64,000 nucleotides of DNA from Thermothelomyces thermophilus ATCC 42464 (GCF_000226095.1 NC_016478.1:3772001-3836000); one strand, 5' to 3'. Shown: positions 47,360 to 59,196, numbered from the stretch's first letter. Notes: generated by a model from the letters alone, not told the origin. A program made the numbers and translations.

Positions 47360-47719
47360 TTGCTGCTAAGGAACGCCAAAGAGGGCCAGGACAAGGCATC
47401 CAGCCTGGCAAAACGGGTGTCGGAGCGCGGGCGACATTGGCCGGCGAGCTACAGGATAAAGGGGGCAGGGCAAAAGCAAACGAGATGAGGAGGCAGCGAC
47501 CGAGCGAAGGGGATGAGTGAGGGAGAGAGAAAGTCGAGAGTACAAGGAAGGGACGTCGGAGGGGAGGGCTTCCATTTATGCGGTAGGCATGGCTGCGCCG
47601 TGCGAGGACGCGGGTCCGACGTGGCGCTATACCTAGTTAATTCGGACGGCGGCTAAACCCGGCGGGTGCAACAGCGTGTTCGCTTTTACACAGTACAAAA
47701 CAAAACAACATAATTAAGA
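47360..47719. other. Intergenic; upstream region of the GNAT gene
   Basis: 360 bp with a purine-rich stretch about 47,455-47,570. No gene is seen. Confidence 0.4.
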
Positions 47720-48598
47720 ATGCCGTTCCGTATCCGCGACGCCGTCCCGTCCCCCTCCGACGACGACGCCAAGTTCATCACGTCGGCCTTTGACTCATCC
47801 ATCCCGCACCTCTCCAGCATCGGGAGCGCCGGGCAGTGGGGCACCGACCAGCTGTCGGTCGCCCGCCCGGGCTTCCTGGCCCGCCATGCAAGCGCCATCG
47901 CCGACGCCGAAGCGTACCGCCTCGCCTCCTCTAGCTCTAGCTCGGGCGCGCCTATTAAAAATAAGCCCGTGCGCGTCCTCATCGCCGAGGCCGCCCTGCC
48001 CGGCCGCGACGACGGCGACGGGGCCGGCCACGAACAGCAGCGGTATTACCTCCCCGTGGGCGCGGCGACGCTGCGCGCCAATTACCTGCCCCAGTACGTG
48101 CTCGATCAGGAGCACCTGCAGGGCGTGACCGGTCCGCTGCTGGCGGGCGCCGCTGGGGAGGGCGGCGGCGACTTCATGTACCTCGAGGTCCTCATCACCG
48201 ACTTCCGCGAGCCGGCCCGGGATTACCGCAAGGGTGCCGGGGCCGCGCTGGTGCAGTATGCGAAGGAGTGGGTGGGCAAGGAGCTGGGCATGCATGCCAT
48301 GTACGTGGATTGCTGGGCGGGGAATGGGGAAAAATTGGTTAGGTACATAATTTCTTCTTCTTCTTCTTCTTCTTTAGGGACTGGGTGACCAAAAGGTTGT
48401 GTTCGAAGTTTAGTTTAATTATAGCGACGAAAGAGGGAACAAATTTTGTTTGTTCGAGGCTTGATGGTTTGCTGACTGCGAGACAGGTTCTATGAGTCTC
48501 AGGGTTTCAAAAGGATTGATGGCTTTGTCACCAAGAGGCCGGATGGGGAGGAGTGGCGGGGAATGTTTTTGCGAATGGATCTCAAAGGCTCCCAGTAA
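47720..48598 (+). CDS. GNAT-family N-acetyltransferase
   Basis: Two exons: 47720-48342 and 48487-48598. The 144-nt intron with branch GCTGACTGC and acceptor ACAG rebuilds an Arg codon at the join, giving 244 residues. The acetyl-CoA motif A lies about residues 165-185 (YRKGAGAALVQYAKEWV). The motif-B end is completed by the second exon (NGEKLVRFYESQGFKRIDGF), the common YxxxGF pattern of GNAT enzymes. The N-terminal half is Ala/Ser-rich with a disordered Ser tract near residue 75. The acceptor substrate is unknown. The intron contains a TTC microsatellite (about 48,351-48,377). Confidence 0.85.
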
Positions 48599-49140
48599 GT
48601 AATTAATTACCTTGCCTACGTACTTCGATGAAATATAATCAAGCCCCCTCGGTGGTCTTGAGATAATTAGTAGATATTCCCCTGGTTTTTGTGTGCACAA
48701 ATCTGCCCGAGGGATTCAATGGAACGTACTGTATTACCTATTAACTAATATGGTATTGAGCTCCTTGGAAATGTCAGTACACCATGACATGCTGTTCCTC
48801 CCCCCAATCGACGGCAAAGCTAGGGAACTGTTCCTGTTTCACTTGAATTCGGCCACTAGACTGTCGGGCTGTTGCAACGTGCATAATTACTCCGTATTAA
48901 TCAGTGCATAGGATGCCCATTTTGACGAACGCGGGACATAACTAGGAAGAAAATCCATCATCTTCCACGCGGTAATTACCTAAGAAAGGTGACAGAAACC
49001 CTTATTCATAGCCCGAGCGCCTTCCAGAGATCACCTAGGTTAATTACTTCTAAATAATCCAATAAACTCTTCATCCCTTCGAGACACCCTCTTCTCCTGT
49101 AACTTGTCCCCGGTGCCATTCCAGGGTAATGAGGGCTCAG
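48599..49140. other. Convergent 3' intergenic region
   Basis: 540 bp, AT-rich with several GGTAATTA/TAATTACC motifs and one TACTCCGTA (48,888). No gene. Confidence 0.4.
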
Positions 49141-50050
49141 TTAATTACACTGCACCCACATCACATAGAACCCGAAGCTCACGTCCGAGACCGTGGACCG
49201 GTAGGCGTCCCCGTCGTCGGAGTCGGCGGGGTCGTGTGACGAGGAGAGCCCAAAGCTGACCTCCATCCGGGGCTGCTCCTCGGTCGTGGCACAGCTCGTC
49301 CTCGCCCGCGTCGTCCGCGAGCTGCCCTCGGGAGGGAAAACATTCATGGTTAGGTTGAAGGCCCCGTCGTAGATACCAGAATACCTGTCTGCCATGCCCC
49401 CGTCGACCGCCACGTCTGTCTCCGGCTCCCTCGACCCTGAGCTGGACGCCTGTCGTTTGTTTGATAAAAAATAATTAACAGCAGGACCACCGTCAGAACA
49501 CATGCGCGCCGTCTCATTGAATTCTGAGAAACAAAAAAAACAATAAAACCCTCTGTGCCTCTGGGTAATGAGGAATAAGGTAGCACGGTTTGGGAAACGT
49601 AACGGAGGGTAATTAAATGATTGATTAATAACATACCGGAAAGTATCCGACCCCGACCTCGGCCGTGTCGAGGAAGGCGCGCCGGGCAAGCTCAGCTCTC
49701 CCAGACAGCTCGACCGCGATGACGGTGAAGGCCATCCCCGTGGGCAGGCCGCGGAAGGCGAGGCGGACGTGCTCGCAGGCGACCTTGCCGGCCAGCTGGC
49801 GGGCGAAGCGCGCGTGAGGGAAGAAGAAGTTGCCGCCCGCGAGAGCCACGCCGCACTCCTCCTCCGGGGGCACCTTCTCCGGAGATGAGTAGACGCCGCT
49901 CGCGTCGAGATCAAGGTAGTCGAGCGGGTTGGGGGTTGGTTGTCGCGGGCTGAGACTCCGGATCGCTTGGGCAGGACGTGGCGCGTGGAGAAGAGTGAAG
50001 AGCAGGGCCGAGGCGGCGATGGAGGAGAAAGTTTGAATTCGCGCAAGCAT
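49141..50050 (-). CDS. Small secreted protein
   Basis: Exons 50050-49637 and 49449-49141. The 187-nt intron has donor GTATGT and acceptor ACAG with phase 0, giving about 240 residues. A signal peptide covers residues 1-29 (hydrophobic core ASALLFTLL, cleavage near AQA), followed by a possible kexin-type Arg site. The body has an ordered beta-rich look (VRLAFRGLPTGMAFTVIAVEL, later YSGIYDGAFNLTMNVFP, SFGFYVMWVQCN) with Cys in both halves, suggesting an extracellular fold. There is one N-glycosylation site in exon 2. No family is recognised. A small additional exon inside the 187-nt intron (about 49,480-49,525) cannot be excluded. A role as an effector or cell-wall protein would be speculation. 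Confidence 0.6.
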
Positions 50051-50825
50051 TTCTGTATCGTGGTTGCTGTGGTGCGACTCAGGAGGTAATTATAATTATC
50101 GACGGAACAATCGCTGCTGTTGTTCTGCTCCGTACGATGGGGAGATAGGAAATTATTATAGGGAATAGGAGAAGAATGCAAAAGGATATTAAATAATACC
50201 GGAGGGTAGCCTGATATACGAAGAGCCGCAACCTCCCAAGTGATTGTCGAACGGTTCTTGTATATATTTCTTTCCTCTCCTGGGTCACCGAGCCCGTAAA
50301 AAGGACTTCCGTCCTAAGATTCGTTGCGCAAACCCTCCGAGCTTATTACACTAATACAATACACAAAACAGGCTAAACTCCAGCCAGCAGAAAACAAAGG
50401 AATTACACTCCAGCGATTGCAACCCAAGATACCTAGCTTAATAAATTACCATATCGCTGATCACCAGTGATGTGTTTCGTAGCAGAAAGCTACATCTTGG
50501 CGTCCAAAAATATCCATGGATCTATGGCCGTATGTAGCATCCTCCCGAGATAATAACTATTAATTACCAGGCACCTAGGTAATTAGTACCTTGGAGAATT
50601 GTTGTTCGATGCTCACTCTTCTACCGTCCGACGAAGTATTATCTCGTCTATCTGAAGCGCAAAAAAAAAAGAAAGAAAGAAAGAAAACATATAATTAACA
50701 CACTCAGTTTTCAGCTCAAAGCATGACCTCGAAAACCCCCGAGTTACAGGAGGACAACCGGCGTACCCCCCAGGCTCCCACCACCATTCCCACCCCCGCC
50801 CCCGGCCGAGAGGGAGGACAGGACG
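50051..50825. other. Intergenic region
   Basis: The upstream region of the secreted-protein gene (-) and the 3' flank of the acidic protein gene (-). It contains TAATTA-type motifs and an A-rich tract near 50,661-50,690. No gene. Confidence 0.4.
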
Positions 50826-51213
50826 TCAGCGTCCTCCAGGGACCCTCTCCAAGCTGCGGGTGTCCGGATCGATCCAGCGGTAGGCTGGCCAGTCCAAGTG
50901 GACGTGTTCGGGGCGGATCTCGGAGGCGCGGAACTCGTCTCGGATTCGGGCAAGCGCGCCCGCCACCGCCTCGTCGGCCGGGTCGGCCAGCCCGGCCAGC
51001 ATGGCGAACATGAGCGTGCCCAGATACTGGTTGCGCGCCTGGTCGTGCAGGCCCTTGGCGCAGAGGAGGAAGGTGGATGCGTCCCGGCTCCGGTCCTGGT
51101 CCCGATCGTGATTCCGATCCCGATCCCGGTCGAGGGTCTTCTCCTCCTCCTGCTCCTCCTCCTCTTCCTCTTCTTCTTCTTCTTCTCCTCTTTTTCTCTT
51201 CCGGTTCGATATC
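50826..51213 (-). CDS. Acidic, Arg-Asp-repeat protein, 3' exon
   Basis: A minus-strand frame without its own ATG runs from a TAG at about 51,214 down to the stop at 50,826. It is therefore probably the last exon, with an acceptor-like CTTAG at its upstream edge. It starts with a basic NRKRKRG, then about 15 Glu/Gln residues, then a run of Arg-Asp pairs. An ordered C-terminal part of about 85 residues follows (TFLLCAKGLHDQARNQYLGTL, DEFRASEIRPEHVHLDW, PAYRWIDPDTRSLERVP). The ordered part is clearly protein-like; family and function are unknown to me. The longer, arginine-rich frame on the same strand (to 51,276) is a shadow. The 5' exon is not identified. Confidence 0.5.
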
Positions 51214-53117
51214 TAAGAGTACTGAAAATCCTGACCTTGATTTTCCGGTGGCGGATGTATGACAGCCAAGGAGCAAAAAGGCCAGTCCAGTCAGGTAAGG
51301 TAACAGTAATAAGATCCTGGCATCCGGCGGGAGAGAGACGCTTTGGCTGAGAGGATCTGCTGGTGAATTTAACTCTTGATGATCAATAGTGCGACGGCCC
51401 CCTCCAGCTGTCAGAAAAAGGGCCCCCCTGGCCCAGACGTTTTCGCCGTCTTGAGCATGGCGGCGCCAACCTGGCGCAGTGCAGCGCGCACATGATAATT
51501 ATGTATTAGTGCCATGATATCCACAGGGAATACGGGAAAGAAGGAGGGGGGAGGGGGACAAGTCCAGGCCAGCCAACCCCCATGAGTGGACGGGTCTTCA
51601 TCCGCGCCCAGCAGCGAATCGCGGCCCATCCCCCCTCTCTCAACAGATGCCCTCCCCTCGACGGAAGCGGACCACCATGATGCACGCAGACGGGTCCTTT
51701 TCGGTGACCACATCTTCAAGAGCAGAACCGCTCCCCGCTTCTCTCATCCAAGCCCGGTTTCACTCGGGAGGCAGATACCTAATTACCCACTGCCTTCGCA
51801 CTAGTTTCTTCACCTGCAGGGCGCGAGACCCTACGCAGTACGTGTACCCCATCACTGTTGTCAGTCTGTACACTCTTGTGAGTACAAGTACGGATAGATA
51901 CTGCCCAATTAAGTCCAGCTAGCGTAGCGGTGTAAATACGGTTATGCCTGTTCCAGCAGACTCTTTCTTTTTTCTATTCTTTTTTTGTTTTCGCCCACTA
52001 CTTACCCGACCGCACCTGACTTGACGAAACTCCCGGTGGGCCGACGATCGCCACATCCCTTCCATCAGCACTCTGGCCGCAGGGTGGTTGATTTTCCCCA
52101 GATTTTTCCCAGATTGTCACTTCGTCTTCCCCCCATTGACGTACCACAAGTCTTAACGGTCTTCGAAGCGGGCTCGCTTTCACGTACGGTCCGCGTAAAT
52201 ATCCATGGCGTTGGGAGTGAAGATGGTAGTAATAACACTGGACAGACCGAGGCTCTCAGACACAACTTATTACATTTCTCTGTCATCGGGGCTCGGTCGC
52301 CTGTCGTAGCAACGCAGGCGACGAGTCTCCTCTTCTCAAGTTGGTTTTCGTCTTAATTAACTCCCTATTCAGCTTCTCTTCCATATCTACCCTGTTCCTC
52401 AATCTTCCTCCCTTCTTCTTTTCTTTAAGATGTCTTCTGGTTTCTTCCTCCTGCGAAGATATCGACAGTCTCCTAAAGAGGGAATGCTGCACAGGGAGAG
52501 CGCTTCCGTCCTTTCATTTTCAAGGTTCCTTCTCCCACAAACTCATACGAGCCCGGTATCCAATTCTAAATCAAGAGATCTCTCCCTTGAATCAAATAAA
52601 TTTGAAGATTCAAGGTTTTGCTTAATTACAACTCTCAACGCATATTAGGCCAGAGTATTTAGGTCATGCTCATAGTTCTCAGCGTAAGCCCCTCGGCCCC
52701 TTGAAACGGAGCATGAGAACCGTGCTTCCGCGGACCATAGATGTAATGGCGCCTATCAGGAAACAGCCCAGGACCAAACGCCCAACATCTTGGCATCATC
52801 GAGTTGAGAGTATGAGCCTGCTTCTCGTGGTTTCCCACTTGGCTGTTTACCGGTTCTCCCTAACCCGCCTATCGAGGTATTACATGTCATTTGCATGCAT
52901 GTACTGTATATACATGCTTTTCAAACAAACACCGCGCAGCAGCTTGAACGCATTGTTGTTCCACTCTATGTCGCCTGGAGCAGAAGCGCGGCTCACGCAA
53001 CGCGTAACTGCTGGAGCGCATGTTGCCATTCTATGGCAACGACTGCCCTGTAGTTGTTTCTACATGGTTCGGCATCACAGCCAAACACACCCCGCCCCTT
53101 TTTCTTTCTACAAATGT
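51214..53117. other. Gene-poor interval
   Basis: 1.9 kb without a supported gene. It may contain the missing 5' exon of the acidic protein (near 51,240-51,400) and the 3' flank of the UTP5-like gene. Long C/T-rich stretches occur around 52,330-52,460. Confidence 0.4.
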
Positions 53118-54359
53118 CTACTTCCGTTTTGAAATCCGCTCAGACACTCTTCGGACTTTCGCCGGAGGCCGCGAGTCTTCGCCCTCGCTGTCTTCTTCTT
53201 CTTCTTCTTCGTCCTCCTCGACGTCATCATGATCGACCTCATCCTCATCAAGCGATTCCGCATCCGCCAACTCATCCATCACGTCGTCAAGCTCCTCGTC
53301 GTCTTCCTCGTCTGAATCCGAAACTCCGCCGGCCGCAGTCGGGAAATCATCATCTTCGTCCGCGGCGTCCGGCCCGCCAGTCCCATTGGTGAGCGCCTTG
53401 CCGCCGAGAGCCTCCTGCCCCTCCACGTAGACCACACCGGGCTCGTCAACGTCCTCCCCCTCTTCCTCGCTCGACTCTTCCTCGTCCCCACCGCGACTCC
53501 GGGGGGCCCCACCAGCCTTGATCGACTTCCGGAACTTCATCTGAGCATCCAGCATGTCCAGCTTCCCTTTGAGAGCCAGCAGACTGGGCAGACCCCGAGA
53601 ACGTTCCTCCAGAACACGACTGAGCTCGCCTAGCCGTGCAATAAGATCCGGCTGCGTGACGAGCGCACCGCCGTGAGCCACTAGCGTCCACTGCATCCAC
53701 CTCATAAGCCCAAAGGCACGGCCCGGCCTGCGGTGCATGCGAGCCGAGAGCTTGGAAAGAAGGACGTTGGCGAGGGATGAATCCATCCGGTTGATGGTGT
53801 TTTCTATGATCTTGACGTCGGTGGTCTGCAGGCAGGACTCGAGCAGGTCGGCGTCATCGGTCCGCAGGGCTTGGTTGAGGACTGTGCCAAGGGAGGTCGC
53901 GCTGATCGGGGCCGTGGGCCGTTGTTGGACTTCGAGCTTGGACGTCTTTGCGGCAGCTGCTTGGGCCGCAAGAGAAGAAGGAACGTCGATAGTAGTCGAA
54001 CTGCCACGGACGAGGTCGCCGAACGTCGGCGATGTCGGCTCGCCGTCCGAATTCTCGGCGCCCTCCTGCATCACCGCATCCGTATCTCCGTCCTGTTTAC
54101 CATCCCTTGTCCTTGAAGTCTTGGCAGAATTTGTCTGTCCATTGCTGGTAGCCTCGTCCTCGCTTATTCCTTCCTCCTCATCGGAGCTGATCTGGTTCTT
54201 GAGCTCGGGTTCTGTCTCAGCTTTTGACGATGGCTTGGATGATAGACCGGTGGCCACCGCAGTTCTCGTCTCATCGATCTTGGTCTTGACCGGTGCCTTT
54301 GCGCTTTGCCTGACGGCTGGCTTGGCGATTGCGGTTGCGGCTTTCCGTTTGGTCGACAT
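53118..54359 (-). CDS. UTP5: Utp12-domain small-subunit processome protein (UTP5/WDR43-like)
   Basis: Single exon, 413 residues from the ATG at 54,359 (MSTKRKAATA). An upstream in-frame ATG at 54,671 adds 104 unconvincing residues. The N-terminal 120 residues are Lys/Ser/Glu-rich and disordered. The Utp12 domain lies about residues 150-275: SLGTVLNQALRTDDADLLESCL, then NRMDSSLANVLLSKLSARMHRRPGRA, MQWTLVAHGGAL and LALKGKLDMLDAQMKFRK. The tail is very acidic (long Glu/Asp runs) ending in a basic KVRRVSERISKRK, as in nucleolar proteins. Utp5 belongs to the t-UTP/UtpA complex of 18S rRNA maturation. Here the WD40 part typical of yeast and animal orthologues is absent, so this is the short form. 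Confidence 0.85.
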   Translation of the reverse strand: MSTKRKAATAIAKPAVRQSAKAPVKTKIDETRTAVATGLSSKPSSKAETEPELKNQISSDEEEGISEDEATSNGQTNSAKTSRTRDGKQDGDTDAVMQEGAENSDGEPTSPTFGDLVRGSSTTIDVPSSLAAQAAAAKTSKLEVQQRPTAPISATSLGTVLNQALRTDDADLLESCLQTTDVKIIENTINRMDSSLANVLLSKLSARMHRRPGRAFGLMRWMQWTLVAHGGALVTQPDLIARLGELSRVLEERSRGLPSLLALKGKLDMLDAQMKFRKSIKAGGAPRSRGGDEEESSEEEGEDVDEPGVVYVEGQEALGGKALTNGTGGPDAADEDDDFPTAAGGVSDSDEEDDEELDDVMDELADAESLDEDEVDHDDVEEDEEEEEEDSEGEDSRPPAKVRRVSERISKRK

Positions 54360-56240
54360 ATTCAGGGTTCGGTTTGGAGCGGGAGCGCTCTGGTGGTCCG
54401 CAGGCGAGAGAGGCCTCGCTGGAACGTAGAATACCGGCCTAAAAGCCGCCCAACAATCAATTGCAGACACACTGCAAATTGAACTAGGGGTAAACGGATT
54501 CTCTGGCCCGCGAAGTGTTCGCAGCTCAAAGAAAATGGAACAAAACGTTAGTCGTGCTGTTGTAGGCGTCCAGTGCAGCAAAAATTTCGGGATGCAGCCA
54601 AAACATTTTTTTGGGATGTCTTTGCTTGCTTGGCACGATATCAGCCACAACAGCTGTGGCGCGGGCTGCATCGCTATGGCTGACCCGGCTTATCTGTCAC
54701 ATGATTGATTAGGCACTGTCAAATGGTGTGGGACACGGTATGGATTTGGTTGCACGTGCACGGGCCGCTGAACGTTTGTATTTTACAGTTGCGCGTACAA
54801 AAATCCTCCGTAATCCCGTATCCTGTACGGGTACCAGGTCCATCCATAATCCCAAGCTCTCAGGCTTTCGCGTCATTCTCGCGTACCCTTGGCCGACCCG
54901 CCCGCGCGACACATGTCAAACAACTCCTCCGAACGTCTTCCCATGTTTCGCGACCTGAGCACGCGTCGACTTGACATGTAGCGAAGCGTGACAGCACACA
55001 GCTCTCGAGGTGGGATTCAGAGAGCGCTACGATTTGCGCCTGTCATCTGAGTCCGGCGGTCGAAGGTGACGTTCAATGTCTCGTTTGCGAATTTGGTGAT
55101 CTGTACGAAGTAGATATAGGTACCTGACGCATGGGCAACGCGTCGCATCCGGCAATTGCCGAGTGCCTCACTCGCCACATTTAACTGCGTACCGTATTAC
55201 ATTGAAAAGCCTTCAAACAACTTACCACTCGATATCCGCACAGTTGGCAATACACCGCTGCGATATCAAGGCCGACAGCATCGTAGGGTCGATGCAGGAA
55301 CATCTGACAACAGAGCGGAACGGTGGAGAGAACAGAGTTGACGGTTTTTGCTGGCCGCTTGTGCACTTGTCGCACGGACCCACCGCGTTACTTTTCAGCC
55401 AATCAGAGTGTATAAGGACCAGACGATAACACCAGCCCACCACTCACGGGCGGCTCCACGGTTCAGTTCGGACTCTGACAGCTGTGATAAATAGCCACGA
55501 GCTTCCGACCGGCACTGACAGACGATTTCAACTCCGATTTCTCGAAAGAGACCGCGGTACAAAATATTCGCCCCGCACCCCGCCACACTTAGCCAACCAC
55601 AGCGCAACCCGGTCACGGAAGCATCTCCTGTGCCGCACGCAAACGAGGCCGTCCCTTTGTCGGTTTTCTCGTCCGCCACTTTTTTTCCTGTTTTCCCTTG
55701 CCACACTCGACCTACCCAGCCACCAACCTATTCGCGACCGAGTTTTTCCTTCCCCGACCTTTCATCATTTCGCAAGGCTGGCGCTCAAAGTCTATAATTC
55801 TCAGCCTTCCCCCCAGCACAGTATTTTTCGCCAACTTTGTGAGTGGTTGCCATTTTCTTTTCTTTTTCGCATTTCGCTCCTCGCGGTCCAACGCGTGTGC
55901 ACGGCCCCTTCCAACGTCCCGCCCATTCCACTTCCCCGCCACACATCGCATTCGCCGTCACTGGCATCCCACACGTAACCATCGTCGAGATCAGAAATCG
56001 CCACGGAAGGGTATCGCGCACTGCACCCTGTACCCTGCAATCAGCGAGTCGCGTCCCTGCACTTTTATAGGCCCCGCATCATCATTGCGACCCTCGAAAG
56101 CGTTTTGCGATCGTCGAATCTGTTTTGCGCCAAGCGACTAAACCTCTGGTTTCGATCGTGACATGCATGGCTAACTGCCGCCGGCCCCAGCCGATTTGAT
56201 GTCGCACTGAGCATAAACTCGCAAAACCAAAACCCAGCGG
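54360..56240. promoter_or_regulatory. Shared divergent upstream region of UTP5-like and BDF1 genes
   Basis: 1.9 kb between the divergent starts. The BDF1 side has a long C/T-rich stretch (about 55,640-55,960), typical of fungal promoters and leaders, and one AGGTACCT (55,118). No gene is supported in between. Coordinated control of a chromatin reader and a ribosome-biogenesis factor is plausible but not shown. Confidence 0.45.
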
Positions 56241-59196
56241 ATGGCAGTCATGACCACACAACAATCGGAAGGTGCACTTCTCAATGAGAAGCCCCTTCAG
56301 GCGACACCCCCGACTGGCAAGGAAGGCCCTAACGGGAGTTTGGAGATGAACGGGTAGGTTGCAGGCCATTTCCTTTGTTTGGTACGTATACTTTTTGTAT
56401 TGCATACTAAACCGCTTCGCGAACAGGCATTCTTCCTCGTCTCCGGCCGATGCCCAAACCGAATCCAAGAATGCGCCGGCATTAAACGGCGAAGCACCTA
56501 CCACCGACACTCCCCAGAGCAAAAACGAAGACGCGTTTTCTGCAAACCAAGCTCTTCCAACCGCAGCGGATTCCAAGGATCCGCCCGCCAAGACTGAAGG
56601 GGAATCTGAGCGCGACATTTCAAGCGGTATGGATAAAGTGAATATGAGGGAGGACGATCCTGCGCAGGCCGACACCGAGATGCCCGACGCGCCCGCCGAC
56701 CGAACCTCGGAAGACAAGATGTCTGAAGACGTTTCGCCAAAATCGCATCCGAAGCCGGAAGAACCCTCGGATCAACCGGACGGTCAGGATAAAGACCAAA
56801 AAGAATCGACGGTTGCTGCGGGGAAGGAGGAGGCCGCACCATCAGCACCTTCGACTGAGAAGGAGGATGTAAAAATGGCGGATGCGCAGGAGCAGGTCGA
56901 ATCGCCAAGCGCAGCGGGTCCCTCACAAGGCACACAGGGTACTCCTGCTGCTGCTGCTGCTCCTGGCAGCCCTAAAAGTGGCGCGGGCGATCCGGCGGCT
57001 AACACTCCAAACGGGCCCTGCGCTGCGGCTGTCAGCGAAGCCCCCGCTTCGGCAACCGCCGACACGAGCATGTCGGAGGCGCAACCTTCTGCAAAGCTTT
57101 CGAGAGAGCGGGACATTGATAGTGAGGATGAACCGGTCGCGAAGCGGACAAAGGTGGATCATGCTGCGGACCAGGTGCAGGTCAAGACAGGCGAGGCCCA
57201 AGACCGCACGGAGCAAGGCGACCAGCAAGCTGCAGCCCCTCCGGCATCGCTCAGCCCCACAAGCGGGGAACCAAAAAGACTCGACGATCCCTCCCTTGAT
57301 GACAGCCCGATCACCGAGTGGCAAAACAAACAAATCCGTGCTGTTCTTGCTGGGGTCAAGAAGACCAAGGTTGGACAGATGTTCAAGCTGCCGGTTCAGC
57401 AGCTGTGGCCAATGTTATGGACGGAGTACTCGGCCAAAATTTCTAACCCAACAGACATTAGCACAATGGAAAAACGACTGCGCGGCGACTTGACTCCGTA
57501 TGCAACCATGGGCGAGTTCAAGGCGGACCTCAACTTGATGGTGCAAAATGCTGTCACGTTCAATGGCGAGTCCCACGACGTGACAATCCAGGCAAAAGCG
57601 TGTCGGGACGCGATTCTCAGTCGGATGGCAGCGTACCCTGCGGTTGAACCTCCGAAACCCCAGAAGAAAGACACGTCCAAGGCGCATTCCACTCGCCATG
57701 TCGAGCCCCGCGCACCCGGGTCTTCGGTTTCCACAGCTGGCCCCGGCCGTCCCTCCAAAGGCTCCGCCACCAGCCCGTCGCAGAAACCGGTTCCCGAATC
57801 GCCCGCGTTTGCACTCCCACCTGGCAGCAATGGCGTTCCCCTCATCCGGCGGGATTCCACAAAGCCAGACAGTCGGACGAAGCGGCCTGTGAAGCCCGCG
57901 CATTCCAAAGACCTAGTTTATGACACCAAGCGCAAGAAGAAGCTGCCACTTGACCTCCGCTTTTGTGATGAGGTTCTTACTGAGCTCCGCAAGACGAAGC
58001 ATTATGATATCAACGCTGCTTTCATGCAGCCTGTTGACCCCGTGGCGCTCAACATTCCGGACTATCACAAAGTGATCAAGCGACCGATGGATCTCCAGAC
58101 AATGTCTAACAAGCTAAGTGCGGGCGAGTACCAGTCCATAAAAGAGTTCGAGAAAGACTTCGACCTCATCATCAAGAACTGCAAGACGTTCAACGGCGAA
58201 GACCATATAGTCTATGCTCAGGCGCTTCGGTTGCAGGACTTGTACCGCGCTGAGATGTCCAAGAAGGACGAGTGGATGGCCAAGCATGCGCCGGTCACCG
58301 CTGCGTCGACGTCCCACTCAGCGGGTAGGGATGAGTCAGAGTCTGAGGAGGCCGAATCTGAACCCGACGCCGAAGTTGACGAAGAGCGCCGGCAGATTGA
58401 GAACCGTTTGGCTACTATCCAAAAGCGTCTCCAGGCCGAGCAGAACAAGGTTAACGAAATGGTCAACTCGGGAACAGCAGACATTGCGGATGTTGAGATT
58501 GCGCAGTCGGTTGTCGCCATGCTGCAAAAGCAGTTGATGGGCGAGCGCGCCAAACTTGCCAACCTCCCGGCCAAAAAGACAAGTAAACCAAAGCCAGCCA
58601 AGTCTAAAAAGGCCGGCGGTGCGGGCGGCTTGCCTGGCAAGAAGGCTACTGCCGGCCCGGGCAGTGGTGCCGCTAAGAAGAGCGCCAGTAAGAAGGCCGC
58701 TCCGAAGAAGAAGTTAGGCCAGTTGGAAAGGGATGTCATCATAGACTCGCTCGGCAGCCTGGACGGCCCTCTTCTTGAGCGAGCTATTGATCTGATTAAG
58801 AAGGACACCGGCCAAGGCGAGAACGACGAAGGAGAGCTGGAGCTGGACATAGACATCATCTCGGAGGATGCCCTTTACAAGCTCTTTGAGATCGCGCTCA
58901 AGGCGAACCCCAACGCGTTGGTTGAGAAGCAGCGACAGATGGGCGTGCTGGCGGCCCCGGCATCTGAGCAGCCGGCCAAGTCCAGGCAGCTGTCCAAGTC
59001 TAAGAAGAACAAGCCCATGAGCAAGAGCGAGCAGGAGCGCCGCATCCAACAGCTTAATGAGCTCCGCGCTCAGGCGGGTCGTCAGGCTTCTGGCAGCCAG
59101 GAACCGATGGAGTCGATTGAGGGCAACGCCAGTGAGCTTGCTGCTCAGCCCGACCACGCCGACAGCGAAGAAGAGGCTGACTCGGAGGAGGATTAA
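56241..59196 (+). CDS. BDF1: BET-family double-bromodomain protein Bdf1
   Basis: Two exons: 56241-56353 and 56427-59196. The 73-nt intron (donor GTAGGT, branch TACTAAAC, acceptor ACAG) is in phase, giving 960 residues. Order of parts: a disordered Glu/Ala/Ser-rich N-terminus to about 325; bromodomain 1 about 335-430 (FKLPVQQLWPMLW, acetyl-lysine-binding Asn in TFNGESHD); a linker; bromodomain 2 about 549-655 (FMQPVDPVALNIPDYHKVIKRPMDL, KTFNGEDHIVY); an acidic/coiled-coil motif about 660-740; a Lys/Ala-rich basic stretch; the NET domain about 799-862 (LGQLERDVIIDSL to ELDIDII); and an acidic Ser/Glu tail. Bdf1 binds acetylated histone H4 and links to TFIID and chromatin. The first bromodomain is more diverged from animal BET sequences than the second, as in other filamentous ascomycetes. 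Confidence 0.95.

Noticed and set aside
49141-50181. Single 346-codon frame on the minus strand
   Set aside because: Its first part is out of register with the signal-peptide exon at 50,050. Only its last ~100 codons read as protein, and they join the signal-peptide exon by splicing.
50716-51276. 186-codon arginine-rich frame on the minus strand
   Set aside because: It is a frame-shifted shadow of the Glu/Arg-Asp exon; the composition is an artefact of GC-rich codons.
54360-54671. N-terminal extension of the UTP5-like protein
   Set aside because: The 104 extra residues read like untranslated leader and the ATG at 54,359 starts typical basic sequence.
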